Assembly (NCBI RefSeq): GCF_008124525.1
Contig: NZ_VNHJ01000002.1
Span: 1-64,000 of the forward strand
DNA length: 64,000 nucleotides
Source of the DNA: Oceanicella actignis
GTDB lineage: Bacteria > Pseudomonadota > Alphaproteobacteria > Rhodobacterales > Rhodobacteraceae
Direction: 5' to 3'
Positions within the stretch are counted from its first letter, which is position 1, and each line of letters starts with the position of its first letter. Both the position numbers and the translations under genes were made by a program. Of the stretch, positions 19,055-28,359 are shown piece after piece. Under the pieces are notes generated by a model. The model worked only from the letters and a program-made list of their open reading frames with translations, was not told the origin of the DNA and did no database searches.

Positions 19055-20086
19055 CTAGGGGCGCTCGGGCGGGGCGGGGCGGCGCGTCGCCTCGCCCGGC
19101 GCGTAGATCTTCATGGGAAGCGGCTCGGCCGGGCGTCCGGCCGACTGCGTGGCGCGCTTGTGCGCCTTCCACTCGCGCAGGAAACGCAGATCCATGCGCG
19201 CCATGAAGACCGTCGCGCCCAGGAACATCACCGCGATGTAGGTGTAGATGGCGGCGCGCGCGTCCATGCCGGGCGGGTAGACGAACAGGGCCAGCCCGCT
19301 CAGATGCCGCTCGGGCGAGACGATCAGCAGGTTGACCAGATTCGTGCCCAGATGCAGCCCGATCGCCCCGCCCAGATTCGCCGTGCGCGAGGTGACGGCG
19401 GCCATGACCAGGCCGAACACGAAGTGATACCAGCTGATCCCGAGCGGACCCGCCGCCGCCGGATGGGCCATGGCGAACAGCGCCGAGGGCAGCACCGACC
19501 ACCCCAGGATCGACCAGGTGCGCGCCGCGATCTGCTGCAGCAGATAGCCGCGGAAGAACAGCTCCTCGGCGGCCGCCTGAATGAAGATCATCGGCGCCGC
19601 CGCCAGCGCCAGCGGCGCCCAGACCCCGAGCGGCGCCAGCGCGAAGGTCTCGGGGCCATGCCGGTGCAGGATCGGCAGCCAGGCCAGCGCCCCGACCCCG
19701 AGCGAAATGCCCAGCCCGATTCGGAAGTGGCGCCAGTTCACCCGCCCGTCCGGCCCGAACAGCGTCGCGCCCGGGCGCCGGTGCAGCACGCGCACCACCA
19801 GCCACAGCGCGGGCCATACGCCCAGAAAACCGACCAGCGTGCCCAGCATGTCCGCCGCCCCGGGCGGGATCAGCGTCGCCAGCGGCCCGCCCTCGGCCAT
19901 GGCGGTGAAAAAGCCGCGCCGCGCCAGCGCGCCGAAGCCGATCGCCAGCCCCGCCGCCAGCGCCGCGCCCAGCGCCGTGCGCCAAAGCTCGGCCCGCGCC
20001 TGCGCCGGCGCGCTGAAGGCACGCAGCGGGTGCACGAAGGGCCGGGGCGGCGGCGATGGCGGGGTCTGGCTGCTCACGAGGCGCAA
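19055..20086 (-). CDS. CPBP-family intramembrane glutamic endopeptidase
   Basis: Multi-pass membrane protein of 343 residues, Abi/CPBP (CAAX protease-like) fold. Catalytic motif 1 is EELFFRGYLL (Glu 174 and 175, Arg 179). Motif 2 is the FAMAHP His (about 208). Motif 3 is GLHLGTN with His about 245. About eight hydrophobic segments lie between residues 35 and 310, with a Pro-rich N-terminus and a basic C-terminal tail. Family members process prenylated or regulatory peptides; the target here is unknown. It is convergent with the alcohol dehydrogenase and divergent from ilvD. Confidence 0.88.
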   Translation of the reverse strand: MRLVSSQTPPSPPPRPFVHPLRAFSAPAQARAELWRTALGAALAAGLAIGFGALARRGFFTAMAEGGPLATLIPPGAADMLGTLVGFLGVWPALWLVVRVLHRRPGATLFGPDGRVNWRHFRIGLGISLGVGALAWLPILHRHGPETFALAPLGVWAPLALAAAPMIFIQAAAEELFFRGYLLQQIAARTWSILGWSVLPSALFAMAHPAAAGPLGISWYHFVFGLVMAAVTSRTANLGGAIGLHLGTNLVNLLIVSPERHLSGLALFVYPPGMDARAAIYTYIAVMFLGATVFMARMDLRFLREWKAHKRATQSAGRPAEPLPMKIYAPGEATRRPAPPERP

Positions 20087-20266
20087 ACTAGCGCCGGCCC
20101 CCCGGCGCGTCCATGCCCCCCGGCGCGCTTGCGCCGGCGCGCGCGCTTGTCTAAGCCTTTTCGGGCCCGGACGGCCCGACGCCGCCGGGGCGGCGCGCCC
20201 GGCCGCGGCTTTTCCCGCGGCGGCGCCGGCGCGCCGGTCTCAAGCCTGCCCATGGGGAACGCCGCG

Positions 20267-22000
20267 ATGGACGCCAAGACCGACCTCAAGAACCGCCTGC
20301 CCAGCCGCCATGTGACCGAGGGACCGGCCCGCGCGCCGCATCGCTCGTATTACTACGCCATGGGCATGACCGATGAGGAGATCCACCGCCCCTTCGTCGG
20401 CGTCGCCACCTGCTGGAACGAGGCCGCGCCGTGCAACATCGCCCTCAACCGCCAGGCCCAGGCGGTCAAGCAGGGCGTGAAGGAGGCCCACGGCACGCCG
20501 CGCGAGTTCACGACCATCACCGTCACCGACGGTATCGCCATGGGGCATGAGGGCATGCGCTCGTCCCTCGCCTCGCGCGAGGCGATCGCCGACACGGTCG
20601 AGCTGACCATGCGCGGCCATTGCTACGATGCGCTGGTCGGGCTGGCCGGCTGCGACAAGTCGCTGCCGGGCATGATGATGGCCATGGTGCGGCTGAACGT
20701 GCCGTCGGTCTTCATCTATGGCGGCTCGATCCTGCCGGGGCGGCTCGACGGGCGCGACGTGACCGTGCAGGACGTGTTCGAGGCGGTCGGCCAGCACCAG
20801 GCCGGGCAGCTGTCGACCTGCGAGCTCGAAAAGCTCGAGCGCGTCGCCTGCCCCTCGGCCGGCGCCTGCGGCGGGCAGTTCACCGCCAACACCATGGCCT
20901 GCGTGTCCGAGGCGATCGGCCTTGCGCTGCTCAACTCGTCCGGGGCGCCCGCGCCCTATGAAAGCCGCGACCAGTATGCCGAGGCCTCGGGCCGCGCGGT
21001 GATGAACCTGATCGAGAAGAACATTCGCGCGCGCGACATCGTCACGCGCAAGGCGCTCGAGAACGCCGCGCGCGTGGTCGCCTGCACCGGCGGCTCGACC
21101 AATGCCGGCCTGCACCTGCCGGCCATCGCGCACGAGGCGGGCATCGACTTCACGCTGTTCGACGTGTGCGACATCTTCCGCGACACGCCCTATTTCGTCG
21201 ATCTCAAGCCCGGCGGCCGCTATGTGGCCAAGGATCTTTACGAGGCCGGCGGCGTGCCCGTCATCCTCAAGGAACTGCGCAAGGCCGGCCTTCTGCACGA
21301 AGACTGCATGACCGTCTCGGGCCGCACCCTGGGCGAGGAGCTGGACGAGATCGCGCGCGAGGCGGACGGGCGCGTCATCCATCCCGTCAGCAACCCCATC
21401 TCGAAGACCGGCGGCGTGGTCGGGCTGAAGGGCAACCTCGCCCCCGAGGGCGCCATCGTGAAGATCGCCGGCATGAGCGAGGACCAGCTGCGCTTCACCG
21501 GCCCCGCCCGCGTCTTCGAATGCGAAGAGGATGCCTTCGCCGCCGTGCAGAACCGCGAATACAAGGAAGGCGACGTGATCGTCATCCGCAACGAGGGCCC
21601 CGCCGGCGGCCCCGGCATGCGCGAGATGCTGGCCACCACCGCCGCGCTTTCGGGGCAGGGCATGGGCAAGAAGGTGGCGCTGATCACCGACGGGCGCTTC
21701 TCGGGCGCCACGCGCGGCTTCTGCGTCGGGCATGTGGGTCCCGAGGCGGCGCATGGCGGCCCCATCGCGCTGCTGCGCGACGGCGACATGATCACCCTCG
21801 ACGCCGTCAAGGGCGAGATCTCGGTCGATCTGTCGGACGAGGAGCTGGAGCGCCGCCGCGCCGAGTGGAAGGGCCCGCGCGAGACGATCTACGCTTCGGG
21901 CGCGCTGTGGAAATACGCCCAGCTGGTCGGCAAGACCTATCTCGGCGCCGTCACTCATCCGGGCGCGAAGGCCGAGAAGCACGTCTACGCCGACCTCTGA
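20267..22000 (+). CDS. ilvD: Dihydroxy-acid dehydratase IlvD
   Basis: Dehydrates 2,3-dihydroxy-isovalerate and -methylvalerate to the keto acids in Val/Ile synthesis; an Fe-S enzyme. 577 residues from ATG 20267 (MDAKTDLKNRLPSRHVTEGP), preceded by GGGGAAC at a normal distance; an ATG at 20252 is also in frame. Cluster and active-site Cys motifs are GLAGCDKSLPGMM, CPSAGACGGQFTANTMA and CTGGSTNAGLHLPAIAH. The conserved ends TDGRFSGATRGFCVGHVGPE and ASGALWKYAQLVG are present. Its stop overlaps the next start by TGATG. Confidence 0.96.
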   Translation: MDAKTDLKNRLPSRHVTEGPARAPHRSYYYAMGMTDEEIHRPFVGVATCWNEAAPCNIALNRQAQAVKQGVKEAHGTPREFTTITVTDGIAMGHEGMRSSLASREAIADTVELTMRGHCYDALVGLAGCDKSLPGMMMAMVRLNVPSVFIYGGSILPGRLDGRDVTVQDVFEAVGQHQAGQLSTCELEKLERVACPSAGACGGQFTANTMACVSEAIGLALLNSSGAPAPYESRDQYAEASGRAVMNLIEKNIRARDIVTRKALENAARVVACTGGSTNAGLHLPAIAHEAGIDFTLFDVCDIFRDTPYFVDLKPGGRYVAKDLYEAGGVPVILKELRKAGLLHEDCMTVSGRTLGEELDEIAREADGRVIHPVSNPISKTGGVVGLKGNLAPEGAIVKIAGMSEDQLRFTGPARVFECEEDAFAAVQNREYKEGDVIVIRNEGPAGGPGMREMLATTAALSGQGMGKKVALITDGRFSGATRGFCVGHVGPEAAHGGPIALLRDGDMITLDAVKGEISVDLSDEELERRRAEWKGPRETIYASGALWKYAQLVGKTYLGAVTHPGAKAEKHVYADL

Positions 22001-22854
22001 TGCATGACCATCACGGACGCCGCCGCCTTCGCGCGGCGGCCGCGGCGGCGGCGCTGACGGCCGCCGCCTTCGTTTGGGGCTGCGCGGCGCCCCCGCCGGG
22101 CGCACCGGGCGCGCTGGGCCGCGGCGGCGCGCCGGCCGCCGACCCGGCGCTTTTGACGGCGGGCGGCGCGCGCGTGCGCATCGATCCGCCCGAGGGGTTC
22201 TGCCTTGACCCGGCCTCGGCCGTCAGCGGCCCGCAGGGCGCATTCGTCATGATGCAGGGCTGCGGCGACGATGACGAGCGCCCCGCGCAGGTGCTGCTGG
22301 TGTCGCTGGGCGCGGGGCCGATGTTCGCCGCGCCCGAGCAGGACCGGGCGGCGCGGGCCGCGGCGCTGGATGCGCTCGAGGCTTTCGTGCAGACGCCCGA
22401 GGGGCGCGTGTCGGCCGGCATGGGCGGCCCCGCGGATCGGGTCGAGATCCTGGCGATGCGCCGCGCGGGCGACAGCCTGTTCGTGCTGGTGCGCGACGAG
22501 GAAAACCCCTTCGCCCGCGCCATGGGCGAGCGTTTCTGGCGCGCCTTCACGCAGCTGGGCGGCCGCGCGGCGGTGGTGTCGAGCGGCGTCTTCGGCGCGG
22601 GTCCGCTGGACGACGACCGCTTGCTGATCCGTCTGGCGCGGGCGGTGGTCGCGCTCAAGCGCGCGAATGGCGATCCGATCTCGGCGGATGAGCGCGAACT
22701 GGCCGAGGCCGAAGCCGCGCCGGCCATGCGCCCCGCCCCCGATTCCATCGCCGATTCCATCGCCGTTCCGGCCTCGCGCCCCTCGCGCCGCACGGTCGCC
22801 GGCGGGGGCGGCCCGCCGGCCGCGCCCATGCCCCGGCCGCGCCCCGCCGTCTGA
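22000..22854 (+). CDS. Hypothetical secreted protein downstream of ilvD
   Basis: I do not recognise the family. 284 residues. The basic N-terminus HDHHGRRRLRAAAAA followed by a hydrophobic stretch (about 10-26) ending in VWGC looks like a signal peptide or an imperfect lipobox. The middle has VRIDPPEGFCLDPAS and MMQGCGDDD, two Cys that could pair. The C-terminal 60 residues are Pro/Ala/Arg-rich with a tandem DSIADSIAVP. It overlaps ilvD by TGATG and so is probably co-translated, though a role in branched-chain synthesis is not implied. Start chosen for the overlap and signal sequence. Confidence 0.68.
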   Translation: MHDHHGRRRLRAAAAAAALTAAAFVWGCAAPPPGAPGALGRGGAPAADPALLTAGGARVRIDPPEGFCLDPASAVSGPQGAFVMMQGCGDDDERPAQVLLVSLGAGPMFAAPEQDRAARAAALDALEAFVQTPEGRVSAGMGGPADRVEILAMRRAGDSLFVLVRDEENPFARAMGERFWRAFTQLGGRAAVVSSGVFGAGPLDDDRLLIRLARAVVALKRANGDPISADERELAEAEAAPAMRPAPDSIADSIAVPASRPSRRTVAGGGGPPAAPMPRPRPAV

Positions 22855-23208
22855 TCGCGGGGGGTCTGATCGGGGGGCCGCCGCCGCACGCGGCGGAACT
22901 GCGCCGCGCCGCGCGGATGGCGCGGACGGGGTCGGCGCTTGTGCGCGAGGCCGCATTCCCGACGCGCGCGGCGGCGGGTCCGTCCGGCCAGGGCCGCCGC
23001 GCCGCGGGCCGGCGGCGTGGGGCGGGAGTTGGGGCGTTGACTGGGGCGCGGCTGGCCGGAGCGTCGCCCGATCCGCGCGGAGGGGCGGATGCCCGGCCCT
23101 GCGCACGGCCGGCCGCCCCGAGGCGCGCCGCCGCGCGGCCCTGCCGAGCGGGGCGCACAGGCGACGTCGCCCCGGCGGCCTTGCGCCGCCGACCCGGGCC
23201 GCGTCGCT
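22855..23208. other. 354-bp gap between convergent genes, no gene seen
   Basis: No credible coding or RNA gene. It begins with a near-duplicate of TCTGATCG plus a G-run (22850-22877), one copy including the stop codon of the preceding gene. A GC hairpin CCGCCGC / GCGGCGG lies near 22878-22895 and may help end transcription. The rest is featureless GC-rich sequence. Confidence 0.5.
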
Positions 23209-26200
23209 TCAGGCGGCGCCTTCGGCCTCGAGCGCGGCGATGCGCGCCTTGACCTCTTCGACCGCCTGCGCCTTCACCGGGCCGAAGCCGCGGATGTCCA
23301 TGGGCGCGCGGGCGATCTCGATCGCGCGCGGCAGGGTCTGCGCCGTCAGCTCCGACAGCTGGCGCTCGATCAGGGCGCGATACCAGGCGGGCAGGGCGCG
23401 CTCCATGCGGCGCTCGGCGGTGCGGCCGAAGGGGTCGAGCGCCGTGCCGCGCAGCCGCTTCATCCGCGCCAGAACGCGGAACGCGCCGCGCACCCACGGC
23501 CCGAAGGCGCGCTTGCGCGGACGCCCGCGCCAGTCCTTGCCCAGCGGCAGAAGCGGGGGCGCGAGGTGGTGGCGGATGACGAAGCCCTCCTCGAACTCGT
23601 CGCGCAGCCTGGCCTCGAAGGCGGGGTCCAGATGCAGCCGCGCCACCTCGTATTCATCCTTGACCGCCATCAGCTTGAACAGCGCGCGGGCGACCGCGTC
23701 GGTCAGCGCCTCGGAGCCCAGCGGGGCCTCGGCGGCGCGCACCTTTTCGACGAAGGCGCGGTAGGTCTCGGCATAGGCCGCGTCCTGGTAGTCGGTCAGG
23801 AAGGCGACGCGCCGCTCGATGACCTGGTCGAGCGTGCGCGCGCGCTCGTCGGGCTTGCGCCAGGCGGCGGCGAAGGCCTCGGGATCGGCCGCGGCCAGAC
23901 GCCCCCAGGCGAAGGCCGCCTTGTTCGCCTCGGGCGCGACGCCGTTCAACTCGATGGCGCGCATCAGCGCCTCGAGCCCCGCGGGAACAAGCCCCGCCTG
24001 CCACGCCATGCCCAGCATCAGCACATTGGCGAAGACCGCGTCGCCCAGCAGCGCCTCGGCCGCGGCGTTGGCGTCCACGGTCAGCGGCTGCGCGCCGGTC
24101 AGCGCGGCGATGCGCGCGACGCGCTCGTCGATGCGCAGATCCGCATCGCGGTTCAGCACCACGTCGCCCGTCGGCATGGGGGCCACGTTGAGCGCGGCCC
24201 ACATCCCGGGCCGATACATCGGGCTGGCCTTGGCCGAGGCCGACACCACCGCGTCGCAGCCGATCAGCGCATCGGCCGAACCTTCGTCGATGCGCACCTG
24301 GTTGAGCTGCTCGGGCGCGTCGGCGATGCGCAGATAGCTCAGCACCGGGCCGAATTTCTGCGCGAAGCCGGTGAAGTCGAGCACGCTCGCGCCGCGTCCC
24401 TCGAGATGCGCGGCCATCGAGATCAGCGCCCCCACCGTCACCACGCCGGTGCCGCCCACGCCGGTCACCAGCAGGTTCCACGGCCGGTCGGTCGGCGGCA
24501 GGGCGGGCTGGGGCAGGCGGGCGGCGGCCTCGTGCGGGTCGATCCCGGCGCCGGTCTTCTTGCGGCGGCGGGCGTTCTCGACCGTCACGAAGCTGGGGCA
24601 GAAGCCGTCAAGGCACGAGAAATCCTTGTTGCACGAGCTCAGATTGACGCGCCGCTTGCGGCCGAACTCGGTCTCGACGGGCTCGACGCTCAGGCAGTTC
24701 GAGGCGACCGAGCAGTCGCCGCAACCCTCGCAGACCAGCTCGTTGATGACGGCGAAGCGGGGCGGGTCCTCCATCGTGCCGCGCTTGCGGCGGCGGCGCT
24801 TCTCGGTGGCGCAGGTCTGCTCGTAGATGAGCACCGACACGCCGGGAACCTCGCGCAGCTCGCGCTGCACGGCGTCCAGCTCGGAGCGATGGTGGAAGGT
24901 GACGCCGGCGGGGAAGTCGGCGGCGCGGAACTTGCCCGGCTCGTCCGAGACGAGGGCGATGCGCTCGACCCCCTCGGCGCGCACCGACATGGCCACGCGC
25001 TGCACGCTGACCGGCCCGTCCACGGGCTGGCCGCCGGTCATGGCGACGGCGTCGTTGTAGAGGATCTTGAAGGTGATGTTCACCCCCGCCGCCAGGCACT
25101 GGCGGATGGCCATCGAGCCCGAGTGATACCAGGTGCCCTCGCCCAGGTTCTGGAACATGTGCCGGTTGCCGGTGAAGCGCGCGGCGCCGGCGCGGGGCAC
25201 GCCCTCGCCGCCCATCTGGACGAAGCCGGCGGTGTTGCGGTTCATCCAGGTCGCCATGACGTGGCAGCCGATGCCCGCCCCGGCGGTCGAGCCCTCGGGC
25301 ACGCGGGTCGAGGTGTTGTGCGGGCAGCCCGAGCAGAAATAGGGCGTGCGGGTCGCGCCCTCGACCACGATCGGCGCCGGCGCCCTGGGCAGGGCCTCGG
25401 CGCGGGCGGTCAGCTCCAGCCCCGGGAACAGCGCGTCCAGCCGCCGCGCCACGACCTGCGCCAGCATCCGCGGCGACAGCTCGCCCGTCCAGGGGATCAG
25501 GCGCTCGCCGTTCTCGTCGTGCTTGCCGACCATGCGCTGGGGCTTGTCGCCGGGAAAGTCGTAGAAATATTCCTTGAGCTGGCTCTCGACGATGCCGCGC
25601 TTTTCCTCGACCACCAGGATCTCGCGCTTGCCGCGCACGAAGTTCAGCGCGTCGCGCCGGGCCAGCGGCCAGACCATGCCGACCTTGTAGACCTCGATGC
25701 CGATGCGCCGGCAGGTCTCGGCGTCCAGCCCCAGCAGGCGCAGCGCCTCCATCAGGTCCAGGTGGCCCTTGCCGGTGGTGACGATGCCGTAGGTCGCGGC
25801 GGGCGTGCCGAAGATGGCGCGGTCGATGGGGTTGGCCTCGGCGAAGGCGTAGATGGCCTTCTTCTTCTCGGCGAGGCGCAGCTCGATCTCGGGGCTGGGC
25901 GGGTCCATCAGCCGATAGTGCAGCCCGCCCGGCGGCGGCGCGTAGTCGGGCGCGGCGAAGACGCGGGGGGGCTTGAGCTCGACCGAGGCGCCGGATTCGA
26001 CGATCTCGGACACCACCTTGAACCCCACCCAGGCGCCCGAGAAGCGGCTGAGCGCGTAGCCGTATTCGCCGAACTCCAGATACTCGGCCACCGAGGCGGG
26101 CGACAGCACCGGCATGAACCAGCTCAGGAACGCCGCGTCCGACTGGTGCGGCATCGACGAGGACACGCAACCGTGATCGTCGCCCGCCACGGCCAGCACC

Positions 26201-26631
26201 CCGCCATGGGGCGACGAGCCATAGGCGTTGGCATGCTTGAGCGCATCGCCCGAGCGATCGACCCCCGGGCCCTTGCCATACCACATGCCGAACACGCCCT
26301 GGACCTGGCGGTGGGGGTCGGTCTCGACCTGCTGCGAGCCGATGACGGCGCTGACGGCCAGATCCTCGTTCACGGCGGGCAGGAATTCGATGCGGTGGGC
26401 GTCGAGCAGCTTCTTCGCGCGCCACAGCTCCAGGTCCAGCCCGCCAAGCGGCGAGCCGCGATAGCCCGAGACGAAGCCGCCGGTCTTCAGCCCGGCGGCG
26501 CGGTCGCGGCGGGCCTGGTCGATGAGGATGCGGGTCAGCGCCTGCGTGCCGGTCAGAAAGACGCGGCCGCTTTCGGCGGCGTAGCGGTCGTCAAGCTTGT
26601 AGTCGCGAAGGGCTGGGGCGGCGTCGAGCAT
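23209..26631 (-). CDS. Indolepyruvate:ferredoxin oxidoreductase, fused alpha-gamma type
   Basis: Thiamine-diphosphate and Fe-S enzyme that oxidatively decarboxylates arylpyruvates (from aromatic amino acid transamination) to aryl-CoA with reduction of ferredoxin. 1140 residues, the fused single-chain form common in alphaproteobacteria. N-terminal pyrimidine-binding part has GFVSGYRGSPLGGLD (about 52-66). The TPP-binding part has CSGCPHNTST and GIGCHVMATWMNRNT. Cys motifs CEGCGDCSVASNC and SSCNKDFSCLDGFCPS bind clusters. The gamma domain is VTGVGGTGVVTVGALISMAA. Divergent from an Lrp-type regulator, which suggests amino-acid-responsive control. Confidence 0.94.
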   Translation of the reverse strand: MLDAAPALRDYKLDDRYAAESGRVFLTGTQALTRILIDQARRDRAAGLKTGGFVSGYRGSPLGGLDLELWRAKKLLDAHRIEFLPAVNEDLAVSAVIGSQQVETDPHRQVQGVFGMWYGKGPGVDRSGDALKHANAYGSSPHGGVLAVAGDDHGCVSSSMPHQSDAAFLSWFMPVLSPASVAEYLEFGEYGYALSRFSGAWVGFKVVSEIVESGASVELKPPRVFAAPDYAPPPGGLHYRLMDPPSPEIELRLAEKKKAIYAFAEANPIDRAIFGTPAATYGIVTTGKGHLDLMEALRLLGLDAETCRRIGIEVYKVGMVWPLARRDALNFVRGKREILVVEEKRGIVESQLKEYFYDFPGDKPQRMVGKHDENGERLIPWTGELSPRMLAQVVARRLDALFPGLELTARAEALPRAPAPIVVEGATRTPYFCSGCPHNTSTRVPEGSTAGAGIGCHVMATWMNRNTAGFVQMGGEGVPRAGAARFTGNRHMFQNLGEGTWYHSGSMAIRQCLAAGVNITFKILYNDAVAMTGGQPVDGPVSVQRVAMSVRAEGVERIALVSDEPGKFRAADFPAGVTFHHRSELDAVQRELREVPGVSVLIYEQTCATEKRRRRKRGTMEDPPRFAVINELVCEGCGDCSVASNCLSVEPVETEFGRKRRVNLSSCNKDFSCLDGFCPSFVTVENARRRKKTGAGIDPHEAAARLPQPALPPTDRPWNLLVTGVGGTGVVTVGALISMAAHLEGRGASVLDFTGFAQKFGPVLSYLRIADAPEQLNQVRIDEGSADALIGCDAVVSASAKASPMYRPGMWAALNVAPMPTGDVVLNRDADLRIDERVARIAALTGAQPLTVDANAAAEALLGDAVFANVLMLGMAWQAGLVPAGLEALMRAIELNGVAPEANKAAFAWGRLAAADPEAFAAAWRKPDERARTLDQVIERRVAFLTDYQDAAYAETYRAFVEKVRAAEAPLGSEALTDAVARALFKLMAVKDEYEVARLHLDPAFEARLRDEFEEGFVIRHHLAPPLLPLGKDWRGRPRKRAFGPWVRGAFRVLARMKRLRGTALDPFGRTAERRMERALPAWYRALIERQLSELTAQTLPRAIEIARAPMDIRGFGPVKAQAVEEVKARIAALEAEGAA

Positions 26632-26715
26632 GGCGGCTGTCCTTGCGGGCGTCCTGGCGGGTTCGCGGCTCAGGATAGGCGGTTGCGCGCGGAAAGTTTC
26701 ACCGTTTTCGCCGTC

Positions 26716-26747
26716 TTGCGTGGTGCAAACGGAAGGAATTTTCGTTT
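26716..26747. promoter_or_regulatory. Candidate Lrp/AsnC operator in divergent promoter region
   Basis: In the 116-bp divergent gap, an A/T-richer patch has two inverted repeats side by side: TTGC-GTGGT-GCAA (26716-26728) and AAACG...CGTTT with an imperfect centre (26727-26747). Lrp-family dimers often bind such paired palindromes next to their own gene. The second repeat abuts the ATG at 26748, which favours the later start for the regulator. Inference only. Confidence 0.4.
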
Positions 26748-26774
26748 ATGACTGAATTGCGAAAGGATTTGCCG

Positions 26775-27239
26775 ATGACCGCGCCCAAGCTCGATTCCGC
26801 CGACCGCGCCCTGCTGCGCCTGCTCCAGACCGACGCGCGGCTCAGCAACGCCGAGCTGGCCGAGCGCGCGGGCCTGTCGCCCTCGGCCTGCTGGCGGCGC
26901 GTCCGGGCGCTGGAGGAGGCCGGCGTGATCCGCCGCCATGTGGCCGAGCTGGACCCGGCGCGCGCCGGCATCGGCTTTCGCGCCATCGTGCATGTCTCGC
27001 TGATCCGCCATGTGAAGGAGAACGCCGAGGCCTTCGCCCGCGCCGTCGCCGCCCGCCCCGAGGTGCGCGACTGCTGGTCCACCACCGGCGAGGCGGACTA
27101 TCATCTGCATGTGGCCTGCGCCGATCTGGCGGCCTACAACGCGTTTCTCGAAATGCTGTTCGAGCTGCCGGGCGTGTCCAACGTGCGCACCAATCTGATC
27201 CTGCGCGACGTCAAGACCGGCGGCCCCCTGCCGCTTTGA
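26775..27239 (+). CDS. Lrp/AsnC-family transcriptional regulator
   Basis: About 154 residues. N-terminal winged HTH (LDSADRALLRLLQTDARLSN to SPSACWRRVRALEEAGVIRRH) followed by a RAM/AsnC ligand-binding domain with VRDCWSTTGEADYHLHV and LPGVSNVRTNLILRDVK. The ATG at 26775 (AAAGGA 6-7 bases upstream) places the HTH at the usual distance from the N-terminus; the ATG at 26748 adds nine residues and is also preceded by AAGGA. Divergent from the indolepyruvate oxidoreductase, so it probably controls that gene in response to an aromatic or other amino acid. Confidence 0.9.
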   Translation: MTAPKLDSADRALLRLLQTDARLSNAELAERAGLSPSACWRRVRALEEAGVIRRHVAELDPARAGIGFRAIVHVSLIRHVKENAEAFARAVAARPEVRDCWSTTGEADYHLHVACADLAAYNAFLEMLFELPGVSNVRTNLILRDVKTGGPLPL

Positions 27240-27271
27240 GGCGGCGCAAGGCGAAATGCGAAAGGCTTGCG

Positions 27272-28219
27272 ATGACCCGCATCGTCACCGTCACCCTCAA
27301 TCCCGCGCTCGACCTGTCCACCAGCACGCCCAGGGTCGAGCCGGGGCGCAAGCTGCGCTGCGCGCCCGCGCGCATGGACCCGGGCGGGGGCGGGATCAAC
27401 GTCTCGCGCGCGATCGCGCGCATGGGCGGCGCCAGCGTCGCGCTGGCGGCCATGGGCGGCGGCGTCGGGCGCGACCTGCGCGCGTTGCTCGAGGCCGAGG
27501 GAATCGAGACGCACGGCCTTGGGGTGCGCCGGCCCACGCGCCAGAGCCTGGCCGTGACCGAAGAGGAGACGGGCGCCCAGTTCCGCTTCGTCCTGCCCGG
27601 TCCGAGCTGGAGCGCCGAGGACTGCGAGGCCGCCGCCCGGCGCATCGCGCGCGCCGTCGGCGCGGGCGATCTGGCCGTGCTCAGCGGCAGCCAGCCCCCC
27701 GGCGTGCCGGCGGGCTTCGCGCCCGATCTGGCCGACCGGCTGGCGGCGAAGGGGGCGCGGCTGGCGCTCGACACCTCGGGCGCGCCGCTGCGCGCCGCCG
27801 CGGCCCATCGCGGCGCGCCCTTCGAGCTCTTGCGCATGGACTCGGTCGAGGCGGCCGAGCTGGCCGGCCGCCCGGTCGATCGGCCCGCCGAGGCCGCCGC
27901 GCTGGCCGCCCGGCTGGTCGCCGAGGGCGCCGCGCGCATGGCGGTGGTGGCGATGGGGGCGCGCGGCTCGGCGCTGGCGTGCGCCGATGGGCGGTGGATG
28001 TGCGCCCCGCCCCCGGTCAAGGTCGTCAGCGCGGTCGGGGCGGGCGACAGCTTCGTGGCCGCCTTCGTGCTGACGCTGGCGCGCGGGGGCTCGGCGCTCG
28101 AGGCGTGCCGCATGGGCGTGGCCGCCGCCGCCGCCGCGGTGCAGACCCCCGCCACCGAGCTGTGCGAGGGCGACGAGGTGCTGCGGCTTGCGCCCCTGGT
28201 GACCTGCGAGGCGCTTTGA
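27272..28219 (+). CDS. PfkB-family sugar kinase, 1-phosphofructokinase-like
   Basis: Ribokinase-fold kinase of 315 residues in the 1-phosphofructokinase/tagatose-6-phosphate kinase branch. The N-terminal TVTLNPALDLSTST and GGGGINVSRAIARMGG bind sugar phosphate. The C-terminal signature GAGDSFVAAFVLTLARGG contains the catalytic Asp. In proteobacteria a PfkB kinase of this kind can serve as the glycolytic phosphofructokinase or in fructose uptake; no PTS gene is adjacent, so the role is uncertain. Start at ATG 27272 with AAAGG upstream; it lies 32 bases after the Lrp gene. Confidence 0.86.
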   Translation: MTRIVTVTLNPALDLSTSTPRVEPGRKLRCAPARMDPGGGGINVSRAIARMGGASVALAAMGGGVGRDLRALLEAEGIETHGLGVRRPTRQSLAVTEEETGAQFRFVLPGPSWSAEDCEAAARRIARAVGAGDLAVLSGSQPPGVPAGFAPDLADRLAAKGARLALDTSGAPLRAAAAHRGAPFELLRMDSVEAAELAGRPVDRPAEAAALAARLVAEGAARMAVVAMGARGSALACADGRWMCAPPPVKVVSAVGAGDSFVAAFVLTLARGGSALEACRMGVAAAAAAVQTPATELCEGDEVLRLAPLVTCEAL

Positions 28220-28359
28220 GCGGGGCGCGGGGCATGGGGGCCTGAACCAAGGCGCCGCCTTGCGCGGGCCGCGCCCTCTGGACGCGGCGCGCTCGGGCGG
28301 CGATAGTCGAGCCGACCGCGCGGCCCGCGACGCTGCGCCAGATCGGGAGGAAGGCGAAA

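Noticed and set aside
22917-23252. A 111-residue plus-strand open frame between the ilvD-linked gene and the indolepyruvate oxidoreductase
   Set aside because: Arg/Ala/Pro-only composition, no ribosome site, and overlap with the end of the minus-strand gene.
28220-28359. Riboswitch (for example TPP) before the NMT1-type ABC importer
   Set aside because: No recognisable riboswitch core such as CTGAGA could be found; the leader is ordinary GC-rich sequence.
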